From positions 1-48,618 of the forward strand of contig CAIFEB010000013.1 in assembly GCA_903789375.1 (NCBI GenBank): a stretch of 48,618 nt of DNA, in the 5' to 3' direction. This DNA comes from an uncultured Eggerthellaceae bacterium (GTDB taxonomy: Bacteria; Actinomycetota; Coriobacteriia; Coriobacteriales; Eggerthellaceae). The notes below the pieces were generated by a model. It saw nothing but the letters and a program-made list of their open reading frames with translations, had not been told where the DNA came from and did not search any database. Shown piece by piece: positions 8,837 through 17,361 of this stretch (positions within the stretch are counted from its first letter, which is position 1; each line of letters starts with the position of its first letter). Made by a program: the position numbers and the translations under genes.

Positions 8837-11800
8837 GCCAATCGACCTCCTCCATCTTGCGGACGACGACCATGATGTCGCGCTGGTTGCCCGTCGTGCC
8901 GTAGTAGTTGAATCCGTAGCTGAGCTGGCCATATCCGCCGATCATGTGCGTCGGCTTGACATGGATGTGGGTGGGTCCGTTGTGCGAGCTTCCGCGCGTT
9001 CCGGTCAGGCTCGACCCCGGCACGTTGATGTGGCGATCCTGCGCGTGGTACATGAACACCGCGCCGCGCGGGATGCGGGCCGTCGTGACGACGCGCGCAG
9101 CCACGACGCCGTTGCGGTTGAACACTTCGATCCAGTCGTTGTCGACCACGCCGATCGCCGCCGCATCGTCCTCGTTCATCCACACGCTCTGACCGCCGCG
9201 GAACAGCGTGAGCATCTGCGGATTGTCGAAGTACATGCTGTGCGTCGACCACTTGTTGTGCGGCGTCATGAACTTGAGCGTGATCTCCTTGGCGCCGTGC
9301 GCGTCGTGCGAAAGCTTGAGCGGCGTGTAGTCGAGAATCGGCTTGTACGTGGCAAGCGACTCGCCCCACTCGCGCATCATCTCGTGATCCAGGTAGAAGC
9401 TCTGGCGGCCGGTGACCGTGCGGAACGGCACGAGCTGCTCGATGCTCTGCGTAAACGGCGTGTACCGGCGATCGGTGTTGGAGCCGGTGAACACGGGGGT
9501 CGTCACCACTTCGCGCGGGCGAACCTGCGTGTCGTGGTAGGTCATCCGCACGTCGGCGCTGCCCTCGGCAAGCTCCTCGAGCCCGGTCAGGCCCGTGCGC
9601 GCATCGAGCGCTTCGAACCCGCGCACGGCCAGGCTGCCGTTCGTGGCGGAGGACAGCGCGAGCACGGCGTCCGCCGCCTTCTCGGCCGTCTCGATGGAGG
9701 GCAGACCGCACGACGCGAGGCTCTTGTCCGTCACGCGGCCGTTGCGCTCGGCCACGCTGTCGTACGCGTCGGCGCTGGGCCAGGACAGACCCATGGCACC
9801 CATGCCCTTGCGGGCTTGCGGGCCCAGGGCGATCCACTTGTCGTAGGTCTGGGTGTAGTCGCGCGTCACATGGACCAGCTGGGGCATCGTGCGTCCCGGC
9901 ACCGGCTCCGTCTCGCCGCGTTTCCAGTCGCGGATGCGACCGCACGGCTGAGCCAGCTCAGCGGCGCTGTCGTGCCCGAGCGGCATCGCAACGACGTCGT
10001 CGAGCGGCTTGAGGTTCGCCTCGGTGGCCACGCGGCTCACGGTCTGAGCGAGCATGCGGAAGATGTCCCAATCGGACTTGGATTCCCAGCACGGGCGCAC
10101 GGCCTCGGAGAACGGGTGGATGAACGGGTGCATGTCGGTCGAGGACAGGTCGGCCTTCTCGTACCAGGTGGCCGTCGGCAGCACCACGTCGGAGTACAGC
10201 GGCGTCGTAGTCATACGGAAATCCAGGCTGACGAGCAGGTCGAGCTTGCCGTCTTCCGGTGCTGGACGGTCGCTGATCTCGGTCGGGATGGCGGCCATCT
10301 TCTCGGGCTCGAACACGCCGTTCTTTGCGCCGAGCAGGTACTTGAAGAAGTACTCGTTGCCCTTGGCCGAAGAGCCGAGCAGGTTGGCGCGCCACACGAT
10401 CAGGTTGCGCGGCACGTTCTCGGGCGCGTCGGGGTCGGCGCAGGCGAAGTCGAGGCTGCCGTTCTTCAGCTCCTCGACGATGTGGTCGGCGATGCCGGCA
10501 TCGTCGGTCGCACCCGCATGGCGCGCCTCGTCGACGATCGCGGCGCCCGAGCGGTTGAACGTCGGGTAGCTGGGAAGCCACCCCATGCGCGCCGCCATAA
10601 CGTTGTAGTCGCCGCTGTGGTGATAGCGCGGTTCATGCAGGTCGGACACCATATCGGCCGTGTCGATCTCGTCGCTTCGCCACTGGTCGGTGGCGAAGTA
10701 GAAAAACGACGTGGCGTTCATCAGCCGCGGCGGCTTCTGCCAGTCGCCAGCGGTCATGACGCTCGCCCAGCCCTCGGCCGGACGCAGCTTCTCCTGGCCC
10801 ACGTAGTGCGCCCAACCGCCGCCGTTGCGGCCCTCGGTCGCGCAGAACACGACCAGGTTGAGGATGGTGCGGTAGAAGTCGTCGGCATGGTACCAGTGGT
10901 TGACGCCGGCGCCCATGATGATCATCGAGCGCCCGTGCGTCATGATGGAGTTGTCGGCAAACTCGCGCGCAATCTGGATGGCTTGCGCCGCGGGAACGCC
11001 CGTGATGGGCTCCTGCCACGCCGGCGTGAACGCGACGTCCGCATCGTCGTAGCCGTGCGCGCACTCCCCGCCCAGACCACGGTCGACGCCGTACTGCGAA
11101 AGCAGGATGTCGTGCACGGTGGCGATAGCGCGCACCGTGCCGTCGGCGCAGGTCACACGCTTGACCGGGACGTTGCGCACGAAGGTCTTGCCCGCGTCCG
11201 CCCCAAAGTACGGGAACGACACCGCAACGGTTTCGGTCGCGGCCGCATCGGCGCCCACGAACGTGAGCACGGGGTCGATCGGCGCGCCGTCCTGAGCGTT
11301 CTCCAGCTTGAGGTTCCACTTGGAGGCGTCGCCCCAGCGCAGGCCCGAGCAGCCGTCGGGGATGACGAGCTTGCCGGACGTGGCGTCGAGCACGGCGAAG
11401 TCGAACTCGGGGTTCGCCACGTCGATGCCCAGGTCGGCGGCGTTCAGGAACCGGCCCGGCTCGCACACGCCGTCACGCTCGTCGATGATCACCGCAAACG
11501 GCATGTCGGTGTAGCGCTTGGCGTAGTCGGTGAAGAAAGGTTGCGGGTTCTTCCAGTAGTACTCGGTGAGGATGACGTGGCCCATCGCCATGGCGAGTGC
11601 GCTGTCGGTGCCCACGTTGGGGGCAATCCACGTGTCGGCGAACTCGCAGAACTCGGCGTAGTCGGGCGAAACCGCGACGACCTTCGTGCCCTTGTAGCGC
11701 ACCTCGGTCATGAAGTGGGCGTCGGGCGTACGCGTCTGCGGAACGTTGGAGCCCCACATCATCAGGTAGCCCGCGTTGTACCAGTCGGAGCTTTCGGGCA

Positions 11801-12542
11801 CGTCGGTCTGGTCGCCCCACATCTGGGGGCTGGCCGGCGGAAGGTCGGCGTACCAGTCGTAGAACGACAGCTGCGCGCCGCCCATCAGCTGGTTGAATCG
11901 CGCGCCGGCCGCGTAGGACAGCATCGACATCGCGGGGATGACCGAGAAGCCGAAGTTGCGGTCGGGGCCGTAGGTGTAGGCCGTGTACAGCAGCGAGCAC
12001 GCGACGATTTCGCACGCTTCGTCCCAGGTGGCACGGACCATGCCGCCCATGCCGCGGGCGCTCTTGTAGCGACGCATCTTCTCGGGGTCGCTCGCGATGG
12101 ACGCCCATGCCTCGTAGGCGGTGCCGTGGGTGGCACGCGCCTCGCGCCAGAGCTCGGCCAGCTCGGCGCGCAGGTACGGATGCTTGATGCGCAGCGGGCT
12201 GTACAGGTACCACGAGAACGACGCGCCGCGTTGGCAGCCGCGCGGCTCGTGGTCGGGCATGTCCTCCGGCGTCTCCGGATAGTCATGCGCCTGGTTTTCC
12301 CAGGCCACAACGCCGTTCTTCACATGGATGTTCCAGCTGCACGACCCGGTGCAGTTGACGCCGTGGGTGGAACGCACCGTCTTGTCGTACGCCCACCGCC
12401 CTTCGTACATGCTTTCCCAGCCGCGCCCGCCTTCGCGCTCGACCGCGTGCGGATGACCCGACGCCGCGGCCTCAGATCCGGCGGCAGCTCCCCGCTGCTC
12501 GTCGGGGGCGATGTGGGAGTAACCCCTCCGATGTGCGCCCAT
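8826..12542 (-). CDS. narG: Respiratory nitrate reductase alpha subunit NarG
   Basis: A 1238-residue molybdenum bis-MGD catalytic subunit that reduces nitrate to nitrite. The FS0 ligand set is His60, Cys64, Cys68 and Cys103 (HGVNCTGSC and RGCQRG), including the His typical of NarG. Asp229 in SFYDWYADLPPASP matches the Mo-ligating Asp222 of E. coli. Length is close to E. coli NarG (1247). No twin-arginine signal precedes the cluster motif, so the active site should face the cytoplasm, agreeing with the presence of NarK. ATG 12542 has GAAAGGA six bases upstream; earlier in-frame codons run through the hairpin region before it. Expression is probably joined to narK through a 220-bp spacer with hairpins. 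Confidence 0.95.
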   Translation of the reverse strand: MGAHRRGYSHIAPDEQRGAAAGSEAAASGHPHAVEREGGRGWESMYEGRWAYDKTVRSTHGVNCTGSCSWNIHVKNGVVAWENQAHDYPETPEDMPDHEPRGCQRGASFSWYLYSPLRIKHPYLRAELAELWREARATHGTAYEAWASIASDPEKMRRYKSARGMGGMVRATWDEACEIVACSLLYTAYTYGPDRNFGFSVIPAMSMLSYAAGARFNQLMGGAQLSFYDWYADLPPASPQMWGDQTDVPESSDWYNAGYLMMWGSNVPQTRTPDAHFMTEVRYKGTKVVAVSPDYAEFCEFADTWIAPNVGTDSALAMAMGHVILTEYYWKNPQPFFTDYAKRYTDMPFAVIIDERDGVCEPGRFLNAADLGIDVANPEFDFAVLDATSGKLVIPDGCSGLRWGDASKWNLKLENAQDGAPIDPVLTFVGADAAATETVAVSFPYFGADAGKTFVRNVPVKRVTCADGTVRAIATVHDILLSQYGVDRGLGGECAHGYDDADVAFTPAWQEPITGVPAAQAIQIAREFADNSIMTHGRSMIIMGAGVNHWYHADDFYRTILNLVVFCATEGRNGGGWAHYVGQEKLRPAEGWASVMTAGDWQKPPRLMNATSFFYFATDQWRSDEIDTADMVSDLHEPRYHHSGDYNVMAARMGWLPSYPTFNRSGAAIVDEARHAGATDDAGIADHIVEELKNGSLDFACADPDAPENVPRNLIVWRANLLGSSAKGNEYFFKYLLGAKNGVFEPEKMAAIPTEISDRPAPEDGKLDLLVSLDFRMTTTPLYSDVVLPTATWYEKADLSSTDMHPFIHPFSEAVRPCWESKSDWDIFRMLAQTVSRVATEANLKPLDDVVAMPLGHDSAAELAQPCGRIRDWKRGETEPVPGRTMPQLVHVTRDYTQTYDKWIALGPQARKGMGAMGLSWPSADAYDSVAERNGRVTDKSLASCGLPSIETAEKAADAVLALSSATNGSLAVRGFEALDARTGLTGLEELAEGSADVRMTYHDTQVRPREVVTTPVFTGSNTDRRYTPFTQSIEQLVPFRTVTGRQSFYLDHEMMREWGESLATYKPILDYTPLKLSHDAHGAKEITLKFMTPHNKWSTHSMYFDNPQMLTLFRGGQSVWMNEDDAAAIGVVDNDWIEVFNRNGVVAARVVTTARIPRGAVFMYHAQDRHINVPGSSLTGTRGSSHNGPTHIHVKPTHMIGGYGQLSYGFNYYGTTGNQRDIMVVVRKMEEVDWLED

Positions 12543-12762
12543 GCCAGTCCTTTCACTCGTCTGCCCGCAAGCGGGCTGCCTGCTCTCTCGTAAAGACGCG
12601 CCCCCTCGGGCGGTCCCGTGTTGCTTGCGTTGCGCGCCTTCGCTCCCGCGCGCTCCCTGCGCAGGCGGTCGCGTTCGCGATCGCCTGATCGCGGACGCCT
12701 CCTCGCGCCAGCGTCCGCACCATCTCCCGCCCCGCTTCACGCGGGAGCGTTCGAACCGTGCG
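12543..12762. other. narK-narG intercistronic region with three hairpins
   Basis: Three successive stem-loops fill this spacer: 12662-12687 (CAGGCG/CGCCTG with inner pairs), 12691-12718 (GCGGACGC/GCGTCCGC, 12-base loop) and 12724-12747 (CTCCCGC/GCGGGAG, 10-base loop). None is followed by a T-run on the minus strand. They could block 3' exonucleases on narK mRNA or lower readthrough into narG. Confidence 0.7.
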
Positions 12763-14124
12763 CTAGCACTTCACCTCGGCGCCCTTGCGGACGTACACGA
12801 CCCAGGTCAGCACGATAGTTGCCAGAGTGAACACCGCCAGAATCACGAGCGCCGTGAAGTAGTCGCTGCGGAACAGGATGGGCACGATGAACGCGCCGTA
12901 CGCGGCGATGCCCGCCGTGAAGCCCGTCACCTGCGACGCCTGCTGGCGGTCGTGGAAGATGTTGGGGACCATGCGGAACGACGCGCCGTTGATGAACGCC
13001 GTCGTCAGGAACAGCACCATGAACGCGCCGAAGAACAGTCCGAAGCTGTGCGCCTGGATGCCCACGATGACCGCGATGGTGGCGGCGAGCATGAGCACGA
13101 GCGACGCGAACGTCACTTTGGCGCCGGAGTCGATCTCGTCGGACAGCCAGCCGCCGACGGGGCGCAGGCCCGCGCCGATGAGCGGCCCCAAGAATGCGAC
13201 GTTGGAGGCCTCCACGTCGGGGAACGCGATCTTCATGATCAGTGCGAGGGCCATGGAGTAGCCGATGAACGAACCGAAGCCGCAGGTGTAGATCCAGGTC
13301 ATGAACCAGGTGTGCTTGTTCTTGAAGATGACGGCCATGTCTTTCACGCCCTGGCGCGGCATGGGCAGGTTGTCCATGAACAGCGCGACCAGGATGAGCG
13401 CGATGACGGTCGGGATGATCCACACGAAGCAGGCGTTCTGCAGGTACAGCTGCGTGCCCGCCGGCGTGGTGGCCGCGGGGCCGATGCCCATGTTCAGGCC
13501 GATGACCAGCGGCGTCACAAAGTACGTCACCGCAACGCCAAGGTTGCCGATACCGGCGTTCAGGCCGTTGGCCGTGCCCTTCTCCTTAATGGGGAAGAAG
13601 AAGCCGATGTTGGCCATGGAACCCGAGAACACCGACAGCGCCAGGCCCAGGAACGCGAACCATGCGGCGAACACCCAGAACGGCGTCGCGACGTTCATAA
13701 CGGCGAATCCGATGCCGACGAGCGGGATGAGCAGGATGCCCGTGGTGACGAACGTGAAGTTGCGTCCGCCCATGAGCGCGGGCAGATAGGTGTAGACGAG
13801 ACGGCCCGTTGCGCCGATGAGGCCGGGCAGCGCCGTCAGGAGGAACAGCTGGCCCGACGTGAATGCGAAGCCTGCGTTGTTGAGCTGGGCGGATACCTGC
13901 GCCGCCAACGTGTTGATGCAGAAGGTGATGAGCAGCGCGATGATCGATACGACCAAGTTGCGGTTCGCCGTCTTCTTGCCGTATTTCTCCCAAAACACGG
14001 GATCTTCGGGATCCCAGTTGGCGATGATCTGCTTGCGCGTGGGGTTGTCACCCAGCTTCGCGCAGGTCGCAGAGACCTCGGAGCTGCGTGGTACGTCCTT
14101 CGTTGTATCCATCGATTGCGCCAT
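12763..14124 (-). CDS. narK: Nitrate/nitrite transporter NarK (MFS)
   Basis: A 453-residue major facilitator with about twelve hydrophobic helices, beginning near residue 55 after a hydrophilic head. It contains GxxxANxxFFFP-like text (SGSMANIGFFFP) and the nitrate-signature-like GNLGVAVTYFVTP and INGASFRMVPNIF segments of the nitrate/nitrite porter family. It should import nitrate, or exchange it for nitrite, for the cytoplasm-facing NarG directly downstream. I start at ATG 14124, preceded by AAGGCGG; the in-frame ATG at 14196 would add 24 residues. It is the first gene of narKGHJI. An inverted repeat at 14229-14246 lies about 105 bases upstream and is the best operator candidate. Confidence 0.92.
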   Translation of the reverse strand: MAQSMDTTKDVPRSSEVSATCAKLGDNPTRKQIIANWDPEDPVFWEKYGKKTANRNLVVSIIALLITFCINTLAAQVSAQLNNAGFAFTSGQLFLLTALPGLIGATGRLVYTYLPALMGGRNFTFVTTGILLIPLVGIGFAVMNVATPFWVFAAWFAFLGLALSVFSGSMANIGFFFPIKEKGTANGLNAGIGNLGVAVTYFVTPLVIGLNMGIGPAATTPAGTQLYLQNACFVWIIPTVIALILVALFMDNLPMPRQGVKDMAVIFKNKHTWFMTWIYTCGFGSFIGYSMALALIMKIAFPDVEASNVAFLGPLIGAGLRPVGGWLSDEIDSGAKVTFASLVLMLAATIAVIVGIQAHSFGLFFGAFMVLFLTTAFINGASFRMVPNIFHDRQQASQVTGFTAGIAAYGAFIVPILFRSDYFTALVILAVFTLATIVLTWVVYVRKGAEVKC

Positions 14125-14435
14125 CGGCAACCGCCTTTCCGTTTGTACCTGGTTACTGACGGATGCGTTGCGGTATGCCGCAACGTTCTCTGCCATCTAC
14201 GCAGGTTAGGCGCGTCACCGTTGCCAAACCGTTGTGCAAACAACGGAGCTAGATTTTTTCTACAAACGGAAGAAGAGAGCGGCAAAGCGCCGCGCGAGGA
14301 GCGCGCACCGTACGCGAGACCGCGCGCTTTCGCGCGCCGAACCGCGCCTTTATACTGAAGATTCAGCCTTCGGCGACGGCCTTTCCGCATCCGCGCCGCC
14401 GAAGCCCCGCGCATCGCAAACGAGAGGAGCCCGCA
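14125..14435. other. Divergent promoter region, narK / amidohydrolase
   Basis: This interval must hold the promoters for narK (leftward) and the amidohydrolase (rightward). It contains the inverted repeat listed separately, a short AT-rich stretch (14251-14265) and a TATACT -10-like box at 14351-14356 for the rightward gene. I see no consensus FNR/CRP dyad. Confidence 0.55.
14229..14246. promoter_or_regulatory. Inverted repeat upstream of narK, operator candidate
   Basis: CCGTTG (14229-14234) and CAACGG (14241-14246) form a perfect dyad with a 6-base spacer, followed on the right by an AT-rich run. It sits in the divergent intergenic region about 105 bases before narK. The binding protein is unknown. 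Confidence 0.45.
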
Positions 14436-15833
14436 ATGAGAACCGCCTACATCGACTGCCGTCTCTTCGACGGAACGGACGGCTGCGGCGTCGACGAGCA
14501 TGCAACCATCATCGTCGAGGACGCGACCATCGCCGAGGTGCGGCGCGGACCCGATGCGCTGCCCGACGCCGCCGAGATCGACGAGGTCTTCGACGCGCAG
14601 GGGGCATTCGTCATGCCCGGCATGATCAATGCCCACGCTCACCACTTCGGATTCGGCAAGCCCTCCAAATCGCTCTCGGGAGGGTTCGTGCAGAAAGCGC
14701 TGCTCGCATTCGCGCACTCGCCGGCAGGGGCAGCGTATCTGCGCGCCGTCGGCACGAAGGCGCTTGCGGCAGCGCTGTACTCAGGCGTGACCACCGAGCG
14801 CGGCGTCGGAGACTTCTGCTACACCGACGTCCAGCTGCGCGACCGCATCAACCAAGGCGCGCTCGACGGTCCCCGCTTCTTGGTGTCGGGGCCTGCGATC
14901 ACCTGCCCCAACGGCCACGGAGCCGGCACGTTCGCCGAAATTGCCGTAGCCCCGGAGGAATTCGAGGCGCTCGTGGACGAGCGGGCGGCCCACCACGTCG
15001 ATTTCATCAAGATCACCGTCACGGGCGGCGTCATGGATTCGAACGTCAAGGGGGAAGCCGGCGTGGTGCGCATGACCGAAGAGCAGACGCGCGCAGCCTG
15101 CGACCGCGCGGCAGAGCACGGTCTGTACGTGGCGAGCCACACCGAAGGCCCCGAGGGCGTTAAGGTCGACCTCGATGGGGGCGTGTACACCGTCGAGCAC
15201 GGCTCGCCCGTTGACGCCAAGACGCTTGCCCAGTTCAAGTCGGCAGGCGCCGCCGATATCTGCACCATCGCCGTCGCGTACCCGCTGTCGGTTCTGCCCA
15301 CGAGCCAGACCAAGCTTCTCGAAGCCGGGCAGTACAACGCCGCGCTCGTGCGCGACCGGATCGCGCAGGCCGCGCGCCAGTGCCGCGAAGCCGGCATTCC
15401 CGTGGGCATCGGATCGGACGCGGCCTGTCCGTACGTGACGCACTACGACCTGTGGCGCGACGTGCTCCTGTTCAGCTCGTTCGTCGGCGCAAGCCCGGCG
15501 GACGCTCTGCGCACGGTCACGCTGGGCAACGCGCGCATCATCCACGCTGAGACCGTCACCGGTTCGATCGAGGCGGGCAAGGACGCGGACTTCATCGTTT
15601 TAGGACACGGCGCCGATCCACTGTCGGACCTGCGCGACCTGCGTCGGGTAGAAACGGTCGTCGCGCGCGGGCGGCGCTTCGAGCGTTGTCCCGAGAAGCT
15701 CGAGCCCCTGCGCCAGAAAGATGTCGACGCCGTGCTCGACGAGCTGTACACGCCCGAGAAGATCGAACCGCTCTGCGAGGAATCTGCGGCGCGCTTCGCC
15801 GACGTGCTGGACCAGGCGAAAACCGAAGCCTAG
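14436..15833 (+). CDS. Amidohydrolase family protein (imidazolonepropionase/prolidase-like)
   Basis: A 465-residue metal-dependent amidohydrolase. The N-terminal beta-sandwich is followed by MPGMINAHAHH near residue 65 (first metal-binding HxH), a Lys candidate in DFIKITVTGG, HTEG and VEHGS histidines, and the catalytic-Asp segment GIGSDAACPY. The C-terminal segment SIEAGKDADFIVL is typical of the family. Such enzymes hydrolyse C-N bonds in cyclic amides or dipeptides; the substrate cannot be read from sequence. ATG 14436 has GAGAGGA eight bases upstream. It is divergent from narK and convergent with the DUF3343 gene, with 22 bases between their ends, so it is probably monocistronic. Confidence 0.85.
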   Translation: MRTAYIDCRLFDGTDGCGVDEHATIIVEDATIAEVRRGPDALPDAAEIDEVFDAQGAFVMPGMINAHAHHFGFGKPSKSLSGGFVQKALLAFAHSPAGAAYLRAVGTKALAAALYSGVTTERGVGDFCYTDVQLRDRINQGALDGPRFLVSGPAITCPNGHGAGTFAEIAVAPEEFEALVDERAAHHVDFIKITVTGGVMDSNVKGEAGVVRMTEEQTRAACDRAAEHGLYVASHTEGPEGVKVDLDGGVYTVEHGSPVDAKTLAQFKSAGAADICTIAVAYPLSVLPTSQTKLLEAGQYNAALVRDRIAQAARQCREAGIPVGIGSDAACPYVTHYDLWRDVLLFSSFVGASPADALRTVTLGNARIIHAETVTGSIEAGKDADFIVLGHGADPLSDLRDLRRVETVVARGRRFERCPEKLEPLRQKDVDAVLDELYTPEKIEPLCEESAARFADVLDQAKTEA

Positions 15834-15855
15834 GGCGAAAGGCGAGGCCGAATCG

Positions 15856-16110
15856 TCAGTACATCATGACCTCATGGACGCTTTCGTAGGAAAGCCCCAG
15901 CTCATCGACGCGTCTCAGAAGCTCTGCGCCCGCGCTCTCATCGGCAGCCCAAGCAAATCCGCACCCGGCGTCGATCTCGGAGGGCACGGGGATGAGTCTG
16001 CCGGGAAGCCCGTGCTCCGCAGCCGCGGCGTCGATTGCCATCGCATCTTCGGTCGACGCGAACGCGATCACCGTCTTGGGCGTTTTCTTCCGCCGTCCTG
16101 CCTGGGGCAT
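15856..16110 (-). CDS. DUF3343 protein (putative Se/S carrier-like)
   Basis: An 84-residue protein matching the DUF3343 pattern: a short strand, the AMAIDAAAAEHGLPGRLIPVP segment in parts, then EIDAGCGFAW with one conserved Cys. The family is described as putative Se/S carrier-like, often near sulfur or selenium metabolism genes and molybdoenzyme loci. The single Cys could carry a persulfide or selenide, but that is inference. I prefer ATG 16110, with GGAGAC just upstream; an in-frame ATG at 16164 would add 18 charged residues. No partner gene lies beside it: it stands alone between an amidohydrolase and a transporter. Confidence 0.75.
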   Translation of the reverse strand: MPQAGRRKKTPKTVIAFASTEDAMAIDAAAAEHGLPGRLIPVPSEIDAGCGFAWAADESAGAELLRRVDELGLSYESVHEVMMY

Positions 16111-16489
16111 CTTCGTCTCCGGTCCTTCCTGCCGATCGCGGCCGCACGCTGATTCTCGCCGCACGCGTCAGCGCTCTATCGCAGCGCCTCGAGCCGCGCG
16201 TCAATCGGCGCACGGCTCGCGCTTGACGCGCTGCGGCTCTGGCTCGAAAACCGCGTCGCGCACTGTGGCTTGCGCGCCCCCGCACGCGAAGCGCACGCTT
16301 CGTCCTGGTGCGACCGCGCCTAACTTCGTTTTGCCGCAAACGCTACCACACCCTCGCCGGCGGCGGGCAAACCACCTGCGCGAGCGGTAAGCGATTTCCC
16401 ATCGCGAGCCGCCCCGTTTCATGAAATTTCGCAGAATGCGCAGATAAGCTGCTACCATCGATGACCGGAATTCCAAGAGAAGGGCGCAA
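16111..16489. other. Divergent intergenic region before the queuosine-type transporter
   Basis: GC-rich sequence without a convincing gene. It has a perfect hairpin GCGAT/ATCGC (16391-16405) and two overlapping palindromes, TTTCATGAAA (16417-16426) and GAAATTTC (16423-16430), 60-75 bases before the transporter start. I could not recognise a preQ1 riboswitch. Confidence 0.5.
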
Positions 16490-17113
16490 ATGGACAAGAA
16501 GCAGAACGTGTTCGCGGTGTGCGTGGCCTTGGCGGTCATGAGCATCATCGTCTCGAACGTCATCACCAACAAGCAGACCAACTTCTTCGGATTCGCCGTG
16601 ACGTGCGGCACCTTCCTCGTGCCGGTCGACTATATCGTTTCCGACCTGGTCGCGGAGATTTGGGGGTACGAGCGCGCGCGGTTCGTCACGCTCGTGGCGT
16701 TTGGGTGCAACGCGCTTGCTGTCGCATTTTTCGCGCTGACCATCGCGGCGCCGTCGTTTTGGACCTTCGCCAACCAGAACGCGTTCGAGGCGGTGCTCGG
16801 CAACACGCCGCGCGTGCTCGTGGCGTCGTTCACCGCGTTCGTCGTGGGGTCGCTGTCGAACGCCAAGATCATGGATCTCATGCACGCGCGCGACGGCGAA
16901 AGCCGGCTGGCGCTGCGCTGCATCGCGTCGACGATCGTCGGCGAGTTTCTGGACATGACGGTGTTCACGCTGATGGCGTTCGCGGGCGTTCTGCCGCCCG
17001 CCGTGCTGGCGCAGATGATCGTCGTGTCGGCGCTCATCAAAATCGCGGTCGAGTGCATCATCTACCCGCTCGTCACCAGCCGCGTCATCCGTCGCGTGAA
17101 GGCGATGGCGTAG
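16490..17113 (+). CDS. VUT-family transporter, probable queuosine precursor importer (YhhQ-like)
   Basis: A 207-residue membrane protein of the DUF165/VUT family with about six hydrophobic helices. Diagnostic text includes SNVITNKQ near the first helix, DYIVSDLVAEIWGY, SLSNAKIMDL and the late helix IKIAVECIIYPL. E. coli YhhQ of this family takes up queuosine precursors (preQ0/preQ1) for tRNA modification; the same role is inferred here. The start is ATG 16490, with AGAAGGG upstream. It is monocistronic and followed by a strong terminator. No queuosine biosynthesis gene is in the window, which suits a salvage role. Confidence 0.85.
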   Translation: MDKKQNVFAVCVALAVMSIIVSNVITNKQTNFFGFAVTCGTFLVPVDYIVSDLVAEIWGYERARFVTLVAFGCNALAVAFFALTIAAPSFWTFANQNAFEAVLGNTPRVLVASFTAFVVGSLSNAKIMDLMHARDGESRLALRCIASTIVGEFLDMTVFTLMAFAGVLPPAVLAQMIVVSALIKIAVECIIYPLVTSRVIRRVKAMA

Positions 17114-17249
17114 AGGGAGAGCAAGCCAGCGCGAGAGCGCGGGCTTGCGGCGCGAACAGGTTGCGCGCATGGGCTGGCCACCGACGTGAGCGCGAGGCCG
17201 CTGGCTGGCGGCGCTAGCTCGGGGTTGCGGCCACGCCTGCGCACAAAAG

Positions 17250-17288
17250 CGCTAGCAGCGCCCACTGGCGCTGCTAGCGTACATTTTT
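17250..17288. terminator. Strong bidirectional terminator
   Basis: A perfect 13-bp stem (17250-17262 with 17267-17279) closes a CACT loop. On the plus strand it is followed by TACATTTTT; on the minus strand by CTTTT. It should end the queuosine-type transporter transcript and also the leftward NCS1 permease transcript. Confidence 0.88.
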
Positions 17289-17361
17289 CTCACATTATAT
17301 TGCAATATTGCGTTTTTCATTTCATTTTGTATTTTTATATGTGTTATTTAGCGTTTGGCCT

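Noticed and set aside
8826-12542. Periplasmic (Nap-type or outward-facing) nitrate reductase
   Set aside because: No Tat signal precedes the cluster motif; His60 FS0 ligand, Asp229 Mo ligand, NarH, NarJ and four-His NarI all identify the membrane-bound inward-facing type.
8688-12593. A 1301-codon open frame on the plus strand opposite narG
   Set aside because: It mirrors narG codons in high-GC DNA; the translation is rich in Arg, Val, Ala and His with no domain, and narG is certain from its ligands.
12541-14358. A 605-codon plus-strand frame opposite narK
   Set aside because: Composition is dominated by Arg, Glu, Asp and His as expected for the complement of a membrane protein gene.
14125-14435. 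FNR/CRP-type site before narK
   Set aside because: No TTGAT-N4-ATCAA-like dyad was found.
16111-16489. preQ1 riboswitch before the queuosine-type transporter
   Set aside because: I could not find the conserved aptamer pairing and A-rich tail; only simple palindromes are present.
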